A stretch of 62,121 nucleotides of DNA from Lithacetigena sp037446255 [NCBI: Coprothermobacterota bacterium]. Its GTDB lineage: Bacteria; Coprothermobacterota; HKB111. Where the stretch lies: assembly GCA_037446255.1 (NCBI GenBank), contig JBBIIY010000008.1:1-62121 (forward strand), read 5' to 3'. The notes beneath the pieces were generated by a model. That model had not been told where the DNA came from. It made no database searches and saw only the letters and a list, made by a program, of their open reading frames with translations. The position numbers were made by a program, and so were the translations under genes. Positions 42,015 through 49,911 of this stretch are shown in pieces. Each line of letters begins with the position of its first letter. The first letter of the stretch is position 1.

Positions 42015-42473
42015 TCAGGTTACCCGGGGTTTTACCTCAACTATCAATCTTGCATCAGCACCTTTTCCAAAAGAAACTTTCACGGGATGTTTACCAAGAG
42101 AACGGATAGGAGTATCAATTTCAATAGACTTTTTATCAATGCTGAGTTGTAATTCCTGCTTGATAGCTTCGGCTATTTCTACTTTGGTTACAGAACCAAA
42201 AAGCTTTCCACCTTCTCCTGCTTCTGCTGAAATTATTACCGTTGCCCCGTTAAGCTTATCTTTTAAAGAAAATGCTTTGATGGTTTCATTTTTTTGTTTG
42301 AGTTCCTTTTGTTTCAGTGAATAAATCCTGGCTTCTTCCATCTTACCGCTAACCAGTATGACTATGCCCTGAGGAAGAAGAAAATTACGCACATAACCGT
42401 CATTGACTTCAACAATATCGCCTTTCTTACCTAAATTCTCATAATCTTTGGTCAGAAAAACTTTTAACTTCAT
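42015..42473 (-). CDS. rplI: Ribosomal protein bL9
   Basis: bL9 binds 23S rRNA domain V with its N-domain and reaches across ribosomes with a long helix. The 152-residue chain begins [23 protein letters not shown] and has the [13 protein letters not shown] segment, the connecting helix (about 41-75), and a C-domain ending in EVKPR. ATG 42473 overlaps the rpsR stop (ATGA); longer readings run back through rpsR and lack family similarity. Confidence 0.95.
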   Translation of the reverse strand: MKLKVFLTKDYENLGKKGDIVEVNDGYVRNFLLPQGIVILVSGKMEEARIYSLKQKELKQKNETIKAFSLKDKLNGATVIISAEAGEGGKLFGSVTKVEIAEAIKQELQLSIDKKSIEIDTPIRSLGKHPVKVSFGKGADARLIVEVKPRVT

Positions 42474-42709
42474 CGTGATGTAAAAGGTAATAAAGCCATT
42501 TCCCTTGCTCGTTTGATAGCTATTGCCAGTCTGCGCTGATGTTTGGCACAAACACCAGTTGTTCTACCAGGTAACATCTTGCCTTTTTCGGTGACAAACC
42601 TCCTGAGGCGACTATAATCCTTATAGTCTATACTTTTCAGGCTTTCTCCACAAAAAGTGCAGACTTTAGCTTTACGCTTATATACTCCCGTAGAAAATTT
42701 TGATTCCAT
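42470..42709 (-). CDS. rpsR: Ribosomal protein bS18
   Basis: This 79-residue small-subunit protein binds with bS6 in the platform. It shows the [23 protein letters not shown] and [29 protein letters not shown] segments in order. Three cysteines near the N-terminus and in the middle (CTFC and GVC) fit the zinc-binding C+ variant. It lies 3 bp after ssb and overlaps rplI by 4 nt. Confidence 0.96.
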   Translation of the reverse strand: MESKFSTGVYKRKAKVCTFCGESLKSIDYKDYSRLRRFVTEKGKMLPGRTTGVCAKHQRRLAIAIKRAREMALLPFTSR

Positions 42710-42712
42710 TTA

Positions 42713-43174
42713 TCAAAAACCTCCTGTATCGTCATCTTTTAAAAAATTTTCCAGAATCGTATCGTCTAAATTATCGCTATCAAAGGAGTCTCTCCCCAGA
42801 TTACCCCCAATTGACTCAGTTTCCTGTTGAGTTCTGGTTACTTCACCGGTCTTGCGCTCAAGGAACAGAACAGAGTTGGTAACTATCTCGGTTACTTTCC
42901 TTTTAGTTCCATCAGCTGCTTCCCAGGAACGGTTCTCAAGCCTCCCCTCAATATAAACCAACCTGCCTTTTGCACCATTTCTAGCCATGAATTCGGCCTG
43001 ATTTCTCCAGGCAACACAGTTAAAAAAATCAGTGTTTTCTTTTCTAATGCCATCCTTACCGATATAAGACCTATCTACTGCTACCGAAAAAGTAGCTACC
43101 GGTACACCCTGAGCAACATACTTTAGCTCAGCATCCCGGGTGAGCCTTCCTATTAGAGTTATACGGTTTAGCAT
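42713..43174 (-). CDS. ssb: Single-stranded DNA-binding protein
   Basis: SSB protects single-stranded DNA and recruits replication and repair partners. The 153-residue protein has the OB-fold (MLNRITLIGRLTRDAELKYV, then FNCVAWRNQAEF and KGRLVYIEGRLENRSW) and a disordered acidic tail. The tail ends DDDTGGF, a variant of the DDDIPF tip that binds partner proteins, with GG in place of IP. The site between rpsF and rpsR is canonical. GGAG precedes ATG 43174. Confidence 0.95.
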   Translation of the reverse strand: MLNRITLIGRLTRDAELKYVAQGVPVATFSVAVDRSYIGKDGIRKENTDFFNCVAWRNQAEFMARNGAKGRLVYIEGRLENRSWEAADGTKRKVTEIVTNSVLFLERKTGEVTRTQQETESIGGNLGRDSFDSDNLDDTILENFLKDDDTGGF

Positions 43175-43182
43175 AGAATCTC

Positions 43183-43470
43183 CTATTTGCTGGTTTTAAG
43201 CAGCATATACCTGATAATCTCTTCTGAAGATTTCAGGTAATCTTTAATTTCAATGGTTTTACTGGCAGGTAAAGTTAGAATTATAACCATGTAAACGCCA
43301 TCATTGTGTTTGCCGATGGGATACGCTAAACGCTTTTTCCCCCATTTGTTGACATTTAAAATCATCCCACCAAGAGATTCAAGATGGTAGCCAAACTTTT
43401 CAGTATAAGCAGCTACATCATCTTCACCAAGTTTGGTGTCAAAAATTAACATTAACTCGTAATTGTGCAT
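43183..43470 (-). CDS. rpsF: Ribosomal protein bS6
   Basis: This 95-residue 30S platform protein forms a heterodimer with bS18. It starts HNYELMLIFDTKLGEDDVAAY, has NVNKWGKKRLAYPIGKHNDGVY, and ends in EEIIRYMLLK. It opens the leftward operon that contains ssb, rpsR, rplI and dnaB, and may extend through the ornithine genes. GGGAGGCATTT precedes ATG 43470, and the leader holds a 21-nt palindrome at 43495-43515. Confidence 0.95.
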   Translation of the reverse strand: MHNYELMLIFDTKLGEDDVAAYTEKFGYHLESLGGMILNVNKWGKKRLAYPIGKHNDGVYMVIILTLPASKTIEIKDYLKSSEEIIRYMLLKTSK

Positions 43471-43494
43471 AAATGCCTCCCTTTGGTCATTCTG

Positions 43495-43515
43495 GCTTTA
43501 TCTTCAAGATAAAGC
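43495..43515 (-). promoter_or_regulatory. Palindromic hairpin in the rpsF leader
   Basis: GCTTTATCTT (43495-43504) and AAGATAAAGC (43506-43515) are perfect inverted copies around a single C, giving a strong stem-loop in the rpsF 5' leader. In other bacteria the S6:S18 complex binds an rpsF leader hairpin with an internal CCG loop. That loop is not evident here, so a protein target is only a suggestion. The ribosome site follows about 16 bases later. Confidence 0.45.
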
Positions 43516-43527
43516 AGGGTTTTGAAT

Positions 43528-43536
43528 ATTATATCA
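43528..43536 (-). promoter_or_regulatory. Extended -10 promoter of the rpsF operon
   Basis: On the minus strand the sequence reads TGATATAAT, an extended -10 (TGn plus TATAAT at 43533-43528). No good -35 is found at the proper distance, as expected for this promoter type. Transcription would start near 43521, giving a leader of about 50 nt. The same nonamer precedes the ABC gene at 59230. Confidence 0.55.
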
Positions 43537-43743
43537 TTTTTAGATATTTTTAATATTATCTTTCTACGGTTTAAAGTATCGTTAGGTAGTTGCCAGAAAC
43601 GAAGTCAGGCTTGATATTCTTCATATTCCCTATATATTTGAGGAAAAGTAGCCTATCCCTATTTCCATTTTAGGTCTCATTTCACATTTCCACCAAAAAA
43701 TCCTGTATAATTATTATCATATCTGTCCCCTGCAGAGATGTTA

Positions 43744-43763
43744 AAGAACCCCAAAGGGTTCTT
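43744..43763 (+). promoter_or_regulatory. Stem-loop upstream of rplM
   Basis: AAGAACCC (43744-43751), loop CAAA, then GGGTTCTT (43756-43763) form a perfect 8-bp stem, followed at a distance by ATATTTTATTTATAA. It is 70 bp before rplM. It could be an L13-type leader element, an attenuator, or the terminator of an upstream short RNA. No open frame supports the last option. Confidence 0.45.
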
Positions 43764-43833
43764 GGCATATTTTATTTATAATTTATAAAGTCTATTTGAT
43801 TAATTAAATAGGAGGAAGACAAGTTTTTCAGAT

Positions 43834-44289
43834 ATGGAAACAACAAAAACTAAATTTATAAAAGCTGAAGAAATTACCAGAAAATGGCACCTTATTGATG
43901 CCACAGGAAAATCTTTTGGCAGATTAGCCAGCCAGATTGCCCATTTACTTATAGGAAAACATAAAGTTGAATATGCCCCCCAATCAGACCTTGGTGATTA
44001 TGTAGTGGTTATTAATGCCCGGGATATTAAAATAACCGGAAAAAAATTAACTCAAAAAACGTACCGCCATTATTCAGGTTATCAAGGTGGCATGAAAATC
44101 ACACCTATGAACAGGGTGATGGAAAAGTATCCTGAAAGGGTTTTAGAAAAAGCTGTTAGATTGATGCTTCCAAAAAACACAATTGGAAGACAGATGTACA
44201 GAAGACTCAGGGTTAATGCTGGACCTGAGCACAGCCACGAAGCTCAACAGCCTATTCCAATGGATCCAATGAAAAGGAGGAAAGAATAA
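43834..44289 (+). CDS. rplM: Ribosomal protein uL13
   Basis: This 151-residue early-assembly 50S protein reads [27 protein letters not shown] in two halves, then [30 protein letters not shown] and the [15 protein letters not shown] segment, all typical. The start ATG 43834 matches the family N-terminus ([18 protein letters not shown]), although GGAGG (43811-43815) is 18 nt upstream, too far for normal use. No other start codon lies between. rpsI follows 2 bp after its stop. Confidence 0.95.
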   Translation: METTKTKFIKAEEITRKWHLIDATGKSFGRLASQIAHLLIGKHKVEYAPQSDLGDYVVVINARDIKITGKKLTQKTYRHYSGYQGGMKITPMNRVMEKYPERVLEKAVRLMLPKNTIGRQMYRRLRVNAGPEHSHEAQQPIPMDPMKRRKE

Positions 44290-44291
44290 TA

Positions 44292-44690
44292 ATGGTAACA
44301 CCATTAACCAGTCGTGGAACTGGCCGAAGAAAAACATCAGTATGTAGAGTACAAATCAGAAAAGGTACCGGAGAAGTAGTTGTTAATGCCAAACCAATAT
44401 TTGAATTCCTTCAAAGTAGAAAAACTCTGGAACTAAAAGCCACCCGTCCCCTGGCTGTAACCAATACCACTAATGACTTTGATGTTTATGTTCGAGCTTT
44501 TGGTGGAGGCTCTACCGGTATGGCTGGTGCTATATCTCTCGGAATAGCCCGTGCGCTTATTGAAACCAATCCGGATTTTAGACCTATGCTGAAAAAAGAA
44601 GGCCTGTTGACCCGTGACCCACGAGAAAAAGAAAGGAAGAAATACGGTCTTCACCGAGCTCGTAAAGCCCGTCAATATAGAAAAAGATAA
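44292..44690 (+). CDS. rpsI: Ribosomal protein uS9
   Basis: This 132-residue 30S protein reaches the P-site tRNA with its C-terminal tail. It shows the [21 protein letters not shown] start, [44 protein letters not shown] and the final KARQYRKR with its conserved Arg end. The pair rplM-rpsI is universal. A GTPase gene follows 22 bp later on the same strand with AGGAGGTTTCAAT, and there is no terminator between them. Confidence 0.96.
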   Translation: MVTPLTSRGTGRRKTSVCRVQIRKGTGEVVVNAKPIFEFLQSRKTLELKATRPLAVTNTTNDFDVYVRAFGGGSTGMAGAISLGIARALIETNPDFRPMLKKEGLLTRDPREKERKKYGLHRARKARQYRKR

Positions 44691-44712
44691 TACACACTCA
44701 GGAGGTTTCAAT

Positions 44713-46065
44713 ATGGATAAGATTAAAACCCTTATTATGGGAGCAGCTGGAAGGGATTTTCATAATTTCAATACCTACTTCAGGGATAAGGAAACTTTCA
44801 ATGTGGTAGCCTTTACCGCTACCCAGATACCCGATATTGGTGGCAGATTATATCCTGCATCTTTAGCAGGTAACCTTTATCCCCAGGGTATTCCTATATT
44901 TGATGAGAAAGAATTATCCAATCTCATTAAAGATTTAAAGGTACAGGTCGTAGTTTTTTCTTACAGCGATGTTCCACACGAATATGTCATGCATAAAGCT
45001 TCTCTCGTTATATCCTGCGGTGCAGATTTCTGGCTCCTGGGAACTGAAAACACTCAGATTGAATCAACTAAACCGATTATTTCTATCTGTGCGGTCAGAA
45101 CTGGTTCAGGCAAAAGCCAGACTACTCGTAGGGTGGTTTCTATCCTTACCGAAATGGGTCTTAAAGTTGTAGTAATCAGGCACCCTATGCCCTATGGAGA
45201 CCTGGAAAAGCAAAGGGTCCAGAGATTCGAAACTATTGCTGACTTACAAAAACATAACTGTACTATAGAAGAGATGGAGGAATATGAACCGCACCTGGCT
45301 AATGGAGCCATAGTATATGCTGGCGTAGATTACGGAGATATCCTCAAATCAGCCCAGGCAGAAGCCGATGTTGTACTCTGGGATGGTGGCAACAACGACT
45401 TTCCTTTTTACAAAAGCGATTTACAAATTGTGGTTTTAGATCCCCTTAGACCTGGACATGAAACGACTTACCACCCAGGAGAAACCAACCTTCGAGTCGC
45501 TGATGTCCTGGTTATAAATAAAATTGATACTGCTTCACTTGATGATATCAATAAGGTAAGAATGAACGCCCGCAGCATCAACCCCAAGGCTGTTATAGTT
45601 GAGGCGGCTTCACCTGTTTTTGTAAAAGACGGAAATTTAATCAAGGGCAAAAAAGTTGTGGTAGTTGAAGATGGACCTACGCTTACCCATGGAGAAATGG
45701 ACATTGGTGCTGGTTATGTAGCTGCTTTGAAATATGGAGCATCAGAAATCATAAGCCCTAAACCCTATGCTATAGGGACAATAAAGGATACCTTTGAGAA
45801 ATATGGTCAAACCGAAGATGTTCTGCCCGCTATGGGTTATAGCGCTCAACAGATAAAAGAATTGGAAGAAACACTAACAAGTGTTCCTGCAGATTTAGTA
45901 ATCATCGCCACCCCGATTGACCTTAGAAGATTGATAAATATTAATAAACCAGCAGTTAGGGTGGCTTATGAATTACAGGAAATTGGCGAACCCACCCTTA
46001 AAGATATCATAAATGAAAAATTACCTCAGATAATTTATAACAAGGAGGTTAAAAAATGCATTTAA
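44713..46065 (+). CDS. Cyclic 2,3-diphosphoglycerate synthetase-like P-loop GTPase
   Basis: The 450-residue protein is related to archaeal cyclic 2,3-diphosphoglycerate synthetase. It has an N-terminal Rossmann-like segment (TLIMGAAGRDFHNFNTYF), a P-loop CAVRTGSGKS (127-135), a DGGNNDFPF switch-like segment and NKID (G4-like), so it is a SIMIBI-class NTPase. The bacterial function is not established. ATG 44713 has AGGAGG; longer readings start inside rpsI. It overlaps the ornithine carbamoyltransferase gene by 10 nt, and with carbamate kinase next, a role in carbamoyl-phosphate or arginine metabolism is likely but unproven. Confidence 0.8.
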   Translation: MDKIKTLIMGAAGRDFHNFNTYFRDKETFNVVAFTATQIPDIGGRLYPASLAGNLYPQGIPIFDEKELSNLIKDLKVQVVVFSYSDVPHEYVMHKASLVISCGADFWLLGTENTQIESTKPIISICAVRTGSGKSQTTRRVVSILTEMGLKVVVIRHPMPYGDLEKQRVQRFETIADLQKHNCTIEEMEEYEPHLANGAIVYAGVDYGDILKSAQAEADVVLWDGGNNDFPFYKSDLQIVVLDPLRPGHETTYHPGETNLRVADVLVINKIDTASLDDINKVRMNARSINPKAVIVEAASPVFVKDGNLIKGKKVVVVEDGPTLTHGEMDIGAGYVAALKYGASEIISPKPYAIGTIKDTFEKYGQTEDVLPAMGYSAQQIKELEETLTSVPADLVIIATPIDLRRLININKPAVRVAYELQEIGEPTLKDIINEKLPQIIYNKEVKKCI

Positions 46066-46982
46066 GAGGGAGAGACCTTTTAGATTTAGCGGATTTTACT
46101 TCTGAAGAAGTTCAGGAATTCCTGCATACAGCTTCTCTTTTAAAAATGATGAAGAGGAGCGGTATTTCACATACTCCTCTAACCGGTAAAAGTCTGGGTA
46201 TGATATTCGAGAAACCCTCTACCCGTACCCGAGTCTCCTTTGAGGTAGCCACTTTTGAATTAGGAGGACATGCTCTTTACCTGGGGGCTTCGGATTTGCA
46301 ATTAAAACGCGGAGAAACCATTGGCGACACAGCCCAAACGCTATCTCGCTATTTAACTGGAATTATGGGAAGGGTCTTTTCACACCAAACACTGGTGGAA
46401 TTGGCTCAATATGCTAACATACCGGTTATTAATGGATTATCCGACTTACATCATCCCTGCCAGGCATTAGGTGATTTATTGACTATCAAAGAAAAGAAGG
46501 GTAGTTTCAAAGGGATCAAATTAACCTACATAGGTGATGGTAATAATGTGTGCAACTCCCTGCTAATTGGTGGAGCTAAAGTCGGATTAAATGTTTCTGT
46601 AGCTACTCCTTCCGGTTATGAACCTCCCAACAGGATTGTAGAACAGGCTAACTTAATCTCTAAAACTACCGGTTCAGTTATTGAAATAACCAATGACTTA
46701 AACCAGGCTATTAAAAATTCTGATGCAGTTTACACAGATGTTTGGGCAAGTATGGGACAGGAAAGCGAAACCGATTCAAGAAAAAAGATATTCCTGACTT
46801 ACCAGGTAAATATGAAGCTTTTATCTTTTGCTGCTCCCGATGTCATTGTACTTCATTGCCTTCCCGCTCATCGGGGTGAAGAAATCACTGATGAGGTCAT
46901 GGATGGCATTCATTCAGCTGTTTTTGACCAGGCTGAAAACAGGTTACACGCCCAGAAGGCTGTATTGGCACTACTGCTATAG
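46056..46982 (+). CDS. argF: Ornithine carbamoyltransferase
   Basis: The 308-residue enzyme interconverts ornithine plus carbamoyl phosphate and citrulline plus phosphate. The carbamoyl-phosphate motif is FEKPSTRTRVSFE (about 51-63), HPCQALGDLLT marks the second site, and HCLPAHRGEE is the ornithine-binding loop of OTCases. Its coupling to carbamate kinase, with no biosynthetic arg genes, suggests the catabolic direction: citrulline to ornithine and carbamoyl phosphate. AAGGAGG lies inside the end of the GTPase gene. The catabolic assignment is inference from context. Confidence 0.93.
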   Translation: MHLRGRDLLDLADFTSEEVQEFLHTASLLKMMKRSGISHTPLTGKSLGMIFEKPSTRTRVSFEVATFELGGHALYLGASDLQLKRGETIGDTAQTLSRYLTGIMGRVFSHQTLVELAQYANIPVINGLSDLHHPCQALGDLLTIKEKKGSFKGIKLTYIGDGNNVCNSLLIGGAKVGLNVSVATPSGYEPPNRIVEQANLISKTTGSVIEITNDLNQAIKNSDAVYTDVWASMGQESETDSRKKIFLTYQVNMKLLSFAAPDVIVLHCLPAHRGEEITDEVMDGIHSAVFDQAENRLHAQKAVLALLL

Positions 46983-46990
46983 AGGGCTAA

Positions 46991-47944
46991 ATGATTAATA
47001 GTAAAAATACCGTGGTCATTGCCCTCGGTGGCAATGCCATTTTACAGGCAAACGATAGAGGCACCCTGGAAGAACAATATCATAACCTCAAAGAAACTAT
47101 TCAACATATAATGCCTTTCCTGATGAGAGAGGATATAAATGTGGTAGTTACCCATGGAAATGGACCGCAGGTAGGCAACGCCCTTCTCAGGTCGGAAATC
47201 AGCAAAAATATTATCCCTCCCCACACCCTTGATGTCTGTGGTGCTGAAACTCAGGGAAGCATAGGTTATATGATTGCTCAGACAATTCAGGAAGAATTCT
47301 ATAAAATCAATATTCCCCGGGTGGTGGTATCTGTAGTCACACGCACTTTAGTAAGCACGGATGACCCGGCTTTCCAGAATCCAACCAAATATATCGGACC
47401 TTTTTACTCGGATACGGAAGCTAAAAAACTTACTGAGGAAAAGGGCTGGATAGTTAGAGAAGATTCAGGTAGAGGCTTTAGAAGGGTTGTTCCTTCGCCC
47501 ATGCCTCAGGAAATCATTGAATACAAAGCTATCTATGACCTGGTAAGCCATGGTCACTTAGTGGTTTCAACTGGTGGTGGCGGCATTCCTGTGGTAAAAA
47601 GAGACGAACGGTTGGAAGGTATCGAAGCGGTAATAGACAAGGATTTGGCATCAGCTGTATTAGCTACCGAGCTGAAAGCCAGGCAGTTCATAATCCTTAC
47701 CGGTGTGTCCAGGGTGTCAATTAATTTTGGAAAACCTGATGAAATAAAGTTAACCTCATTAACCCTGGAAGAAGCGCAAAAGCATCTTTCAGAAGGCCAG
47801 TTCCCTCCTGGAAGCATGGGGCCAAAAATAGCCTCAGCTATCAAATACCTGGAAACTACTGATGGCGAAGTTTTAATTACTTCTTCAAAAGCCTTATTCC
47901 CTGCTTTAAAAGGTGAAGATGGTACCTGGATTAGTAGAGGTTAA
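46991..47944 (+). CDS. arcC: Carbamate kinase
   Basis: ArcC makes ATP and carbamate from carbamoyl phosphate and ADP, the energy-yielding step of arginine/citrulline breakdown. The 317-residue protein has VIALGGNAILQ (residues 9-19), VVTHGNGPQVGNAL, the STGGGGIPVV active-site loop, DKDLASAVLA, and the LTGVSRVSINFGKPD segment typical of the amino-acid kinase fold. It is 8 bp after the carbamoyltransferase gene, so ornithine release and ATP formation are co-expressed. No arginine deiminase gene is nearby. Confidence 0.94.
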   Translation: MINSKNTVVIALGGNAILQANDRGTLEEQYHNLKETIQHIMPFLMREDINVVVTHGNGPQVGNALLRSEISKNIIPPHTLDVCGAETQGSIGYMIAQTIQEEFYKINIPRVVVSVVTRTLVSTDDPAFQNPTKYIGPFYSDTEAKKLTEEKGWIVREDSGRGFRRVVPSPMPQEIIEYKAIYDLVSHGHLVVSTGGGGIPVVKRDERLEGIEAVIDKDLASAVLATELKARQFIILTGVSRVSINFGKPDEIKLTSLTLEEAQKHLSEGQFPPGSMGPKIASAIKYLETTDGEVLITSSKALFPALKGEDGTWISRG

Positions 47945-47967
47945 TTTTTTATTAAACAGGGGAATTT

Positions 47968-48369
47968 GTGGATAAAGAAATTATCATTGACGGAGACGAG
48001 TTTATGGACATTGCCATAAATATTTTTGATGGTCTTAAAAATTTCTTCAGCGGAAAATTAGAGAATATTACCCTGGTAGTGGAAGATCAACCTTCCGAAG
48101 AGCAATTGCAGAGCTTAAACATTAAGAACAACCAACAACTTTTAGGACTTTACCAGGGTTGCCCTTATTCTAAACGGGGATGGGGATATAATCTGGTAGC
48201 TCCCGATAAGATAGTGTTATTTAAAAATAATATTGAAGAGCGAGCTAAATCAAGAGAGGAAATACCGGATATCATTGAAAAGGTTTTAATACATGAAGTT
48301 GGTCATTATCTTGGTTTGAGTGAACAGCAATTAAAATTGCTGGAAAAGAAAAATAAGGTCAGGTTTTGA
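47968..48369 (+). CDS. Small zincin-type metallopeptidase-like protein (PF06262-type)
   Basis: The 133-residue protein belongs to a widespread family of small predicted zinc peptidases. The metal site is HEVGHYLGLSE (from H109; HExxH plus a third ligand region), with LYQGCPYSKRGWGY and PDKIVLFKNNIEE characteristic upstream. GTG 47968 follows GGGG. It overlaps guaA by the TTGA or is only a few bases from it. Cellular targets of this family are unknown. Confidence 0.82.
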   Translation: MDKEIIIDGDEFMDIAINIFDGLKNFFSGKLENITLVVEDQPSEEQLQSLNIKNNQQLLGLYQGCPYSKRGWGYNLVAPDKIVLFKNNIEERAKSREEIPDIIEKVLIHEVGHYLGLSEQQLKLLEKKNKVRF

Positions 48370-48374
48370 TAGGC

Positions 48375-49910
48375 ATGGTAATAGTAATTGATTTTGGCTC
48401 TCAATACACCCAACTGATAGTCAGAAAGATAAGAGAGTTGGGCTTTCGTTCGGAGATATTGCCTTATAACACCCCCATAGAAGAGATAAAAGGTAAAAAA
48501 CCCGGAGCGATAATTCTTTCCGGTAGTCCCCGAAGCGTAACCGAAAAAAATGCTCCAACTATTAACCCACTTATCTGGACTTTAGATATTCCCGTGTTGG
48601 GTATTTGCTATGGTATGCAGTTAATAAGCCAATGGTTTGGAGGAAAGGTGGCTTCTTCTCCCACTAAAGAATATGGCTCCTCTTTATTGGTTTTGAATAA
48701 CAATGTACCTCTTGATAACCTTTTTAGAAATGTGCCTTCCAGGGATACTGTCTGGATGAGCCATGGTGATTATGTTTCGTCACCTCCCCCTTCTTTCACC
48801 ACCTATGCTTCTACTGAGTCCTGTCCTATTGCTGCTATGGGATATCCTGAAAAAAGAGTCTATGGTGTGCAGTTTCACCCTGAAGTTGCTCACACTCATT
48901 CAGGAAAAATTATGCTTCATAACTTCCTATCAGTAATCGCTGGATTAATGCCTGATTGGAGTATTAAGTCCTATCTGGAAGAAATAACATCTTTCATAAA
49001 AACCAGCGTTGGCGAAGGTAAGGTCATAGTTGCCCTTAGCGGGGGAGTAGATTCCACCATAATGGTAACCTTACTTAGTAAAGCACTGCCCGGTCAAATT
49101 TATCCAATATTTGTTGACCACGGGCTTCTTCGTTTTCAGGAAGCAGATGAAGTTTTACAATCACTGGCTAAACTTGGCATACCTGTTAATAAGGTAAGCA
49201 CTCAAGATAGGTTTTTTACAGCCCTTAAAAATGTTAAAAAAGGTGAGAAAAAGAGAAAAATCATAGGCAGAGAATTCATAAGAGTTCTGGAAGCTGAAGC
49301 CCAAAAAATTCCTGGAGTAACCCACCTTGCCCAGGGTACTATCTATCCCGATGTAATTGAAAGTGCAGTTTCGGTAAGTGGTTTAGCAGCCAAAATTAAA
49401 ACCCACCATAATGTTGGCGGACTCCCCAAAAGGCTAAGATTAAAACTGATTGAACCTCTGAGATACCTGTTTAAAGATGAGGTCAGGGAGTTAGGAAAAT
49501 TATTAGGGCTTCCCCTTAGTATCATAGAAAGAAAGCCTTTCCCTGGTCCGGGTCTGGCTGTGAGAATACTTGGAGAAGTAACTATGGATAGAGCTAACAA
49601 ACTCAGAATGGTTGACAAGATATTTAGAGATGAGCTTAGAGAATGGGAGGGTTATAAAAACATCTGGCAGGATTTTGCAGTTCTTACCGGTGTAAAAACG
49701 GTAGGCGTGAAGGGTGATGAAAGAAGTTACGAAGAACTGGTTGCAATCAGGGCTGTTTCCTCAACCGATGGAATGACTGCTGATTGGATAGAAATTCCCC
49801 CCGCTGTTTTAAGAAAAATATCTGAAAGAATAACCCGCGAGGTTGCCGGTGTTAATCGGGTGGTTTATGATATCACCACCAAACCCCCCTCTACTATTGA
49901 ATGGGAATAA
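48375..49910 (+). CDS. guaA: GMP synthase (glutamine-hydrolysing)
   Basis: GuaA converts XMP to GMP using ATP and glutamine, releasing AMP and PPi. The 511-residue protein has the class I glutamine amidotransferase domain (GICYGMQ, nucleophile about residue 77; FHPEVAHT), then the ATP-PPase domain with the P-loop LSGGVDSTI (about 221) and a C-terminal dimerisation domain ending IEWE. ATG 48375 fits the usual start (MVIVIDFGSQYTQ); TTG 48366 in frame is an alternative that overlaps the previous stop. It ends the rightward ribosomal/catabolic run. Confidence 0.95.
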   Translation: MVIVIDFGSQYTQLIVRKIRELGFRSEILPYNTPIEEIKGKKPGAIILSGSPRSVTEKNAPTINPLIWTLDIPVLGICYGMQLISQWFGGKVASSPTKEYGSSLLVLNNNVPLDNLFRNVPSRDTVWMSHGDYVSSPPPSFTTYASTESCPIAAMGYPEKRVYGVQFHPEVAHTHSGKIMLHNFLSVIAGLMPDWSIKSYLEEITSFIKTSVGEGKVIVALSGGVDSTIMVTLLSKALPGQIYPIFVDHGLLRFQEADEVLQSLAKLGIPVNKVSTQDRFFTALKNVKKGEKKRKIIGREFIRVLEAEAQKIPGVTHLAQGTIYPDVIESAVSVSGLAAKIKTHHNVGGLPKRLRLKLIEPLRYLFKDEVRELGKLLGLPLSIIERKPFPGPGLAVRILGEVTMDRANKLRMVDKIFRDELREWEGYKNIWQDFAVLTGVKTVGVKGDERSYEELVAIRAVSSTDGMTADWIEIPPAVLRKISERITREVAGVNRVVYDITTKPPSTIEWE

Positions 49911-49911
49911 A

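Larger units (their letters stand above)
43471..43833. other. Divergent control region between rpsF and rplM
   Basis: These 363 bp contain no gene. The left end has an extended -10 promoter for rpsF and a palindromic hairpin in its leader. The right end has a stem-loop at 43744-43763 and the GGAGG for rplM. The middle (about 43560-43740) is AT-rich apart from a short GTCTCATTTCACATTTCC stretch and shows nothing I can name. All transcription of the flanking ribosomal/catabolic gene blocks appears to begin here. Confidence 0.6.

Noticed and set aside
42474-42551. Longer rplI reading starting in rpsR
   Set aside because: The extra 26 residues come from the rpsR frame region and lack family similarity; ATG 42473 overlaps the rpsR stop as usual.
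44614-44712. Longer reading of the GTPase gene into rpsI
   Set aside because: Out-of-frame translation of rpsI; AGGAGG precedes ATG 44713.
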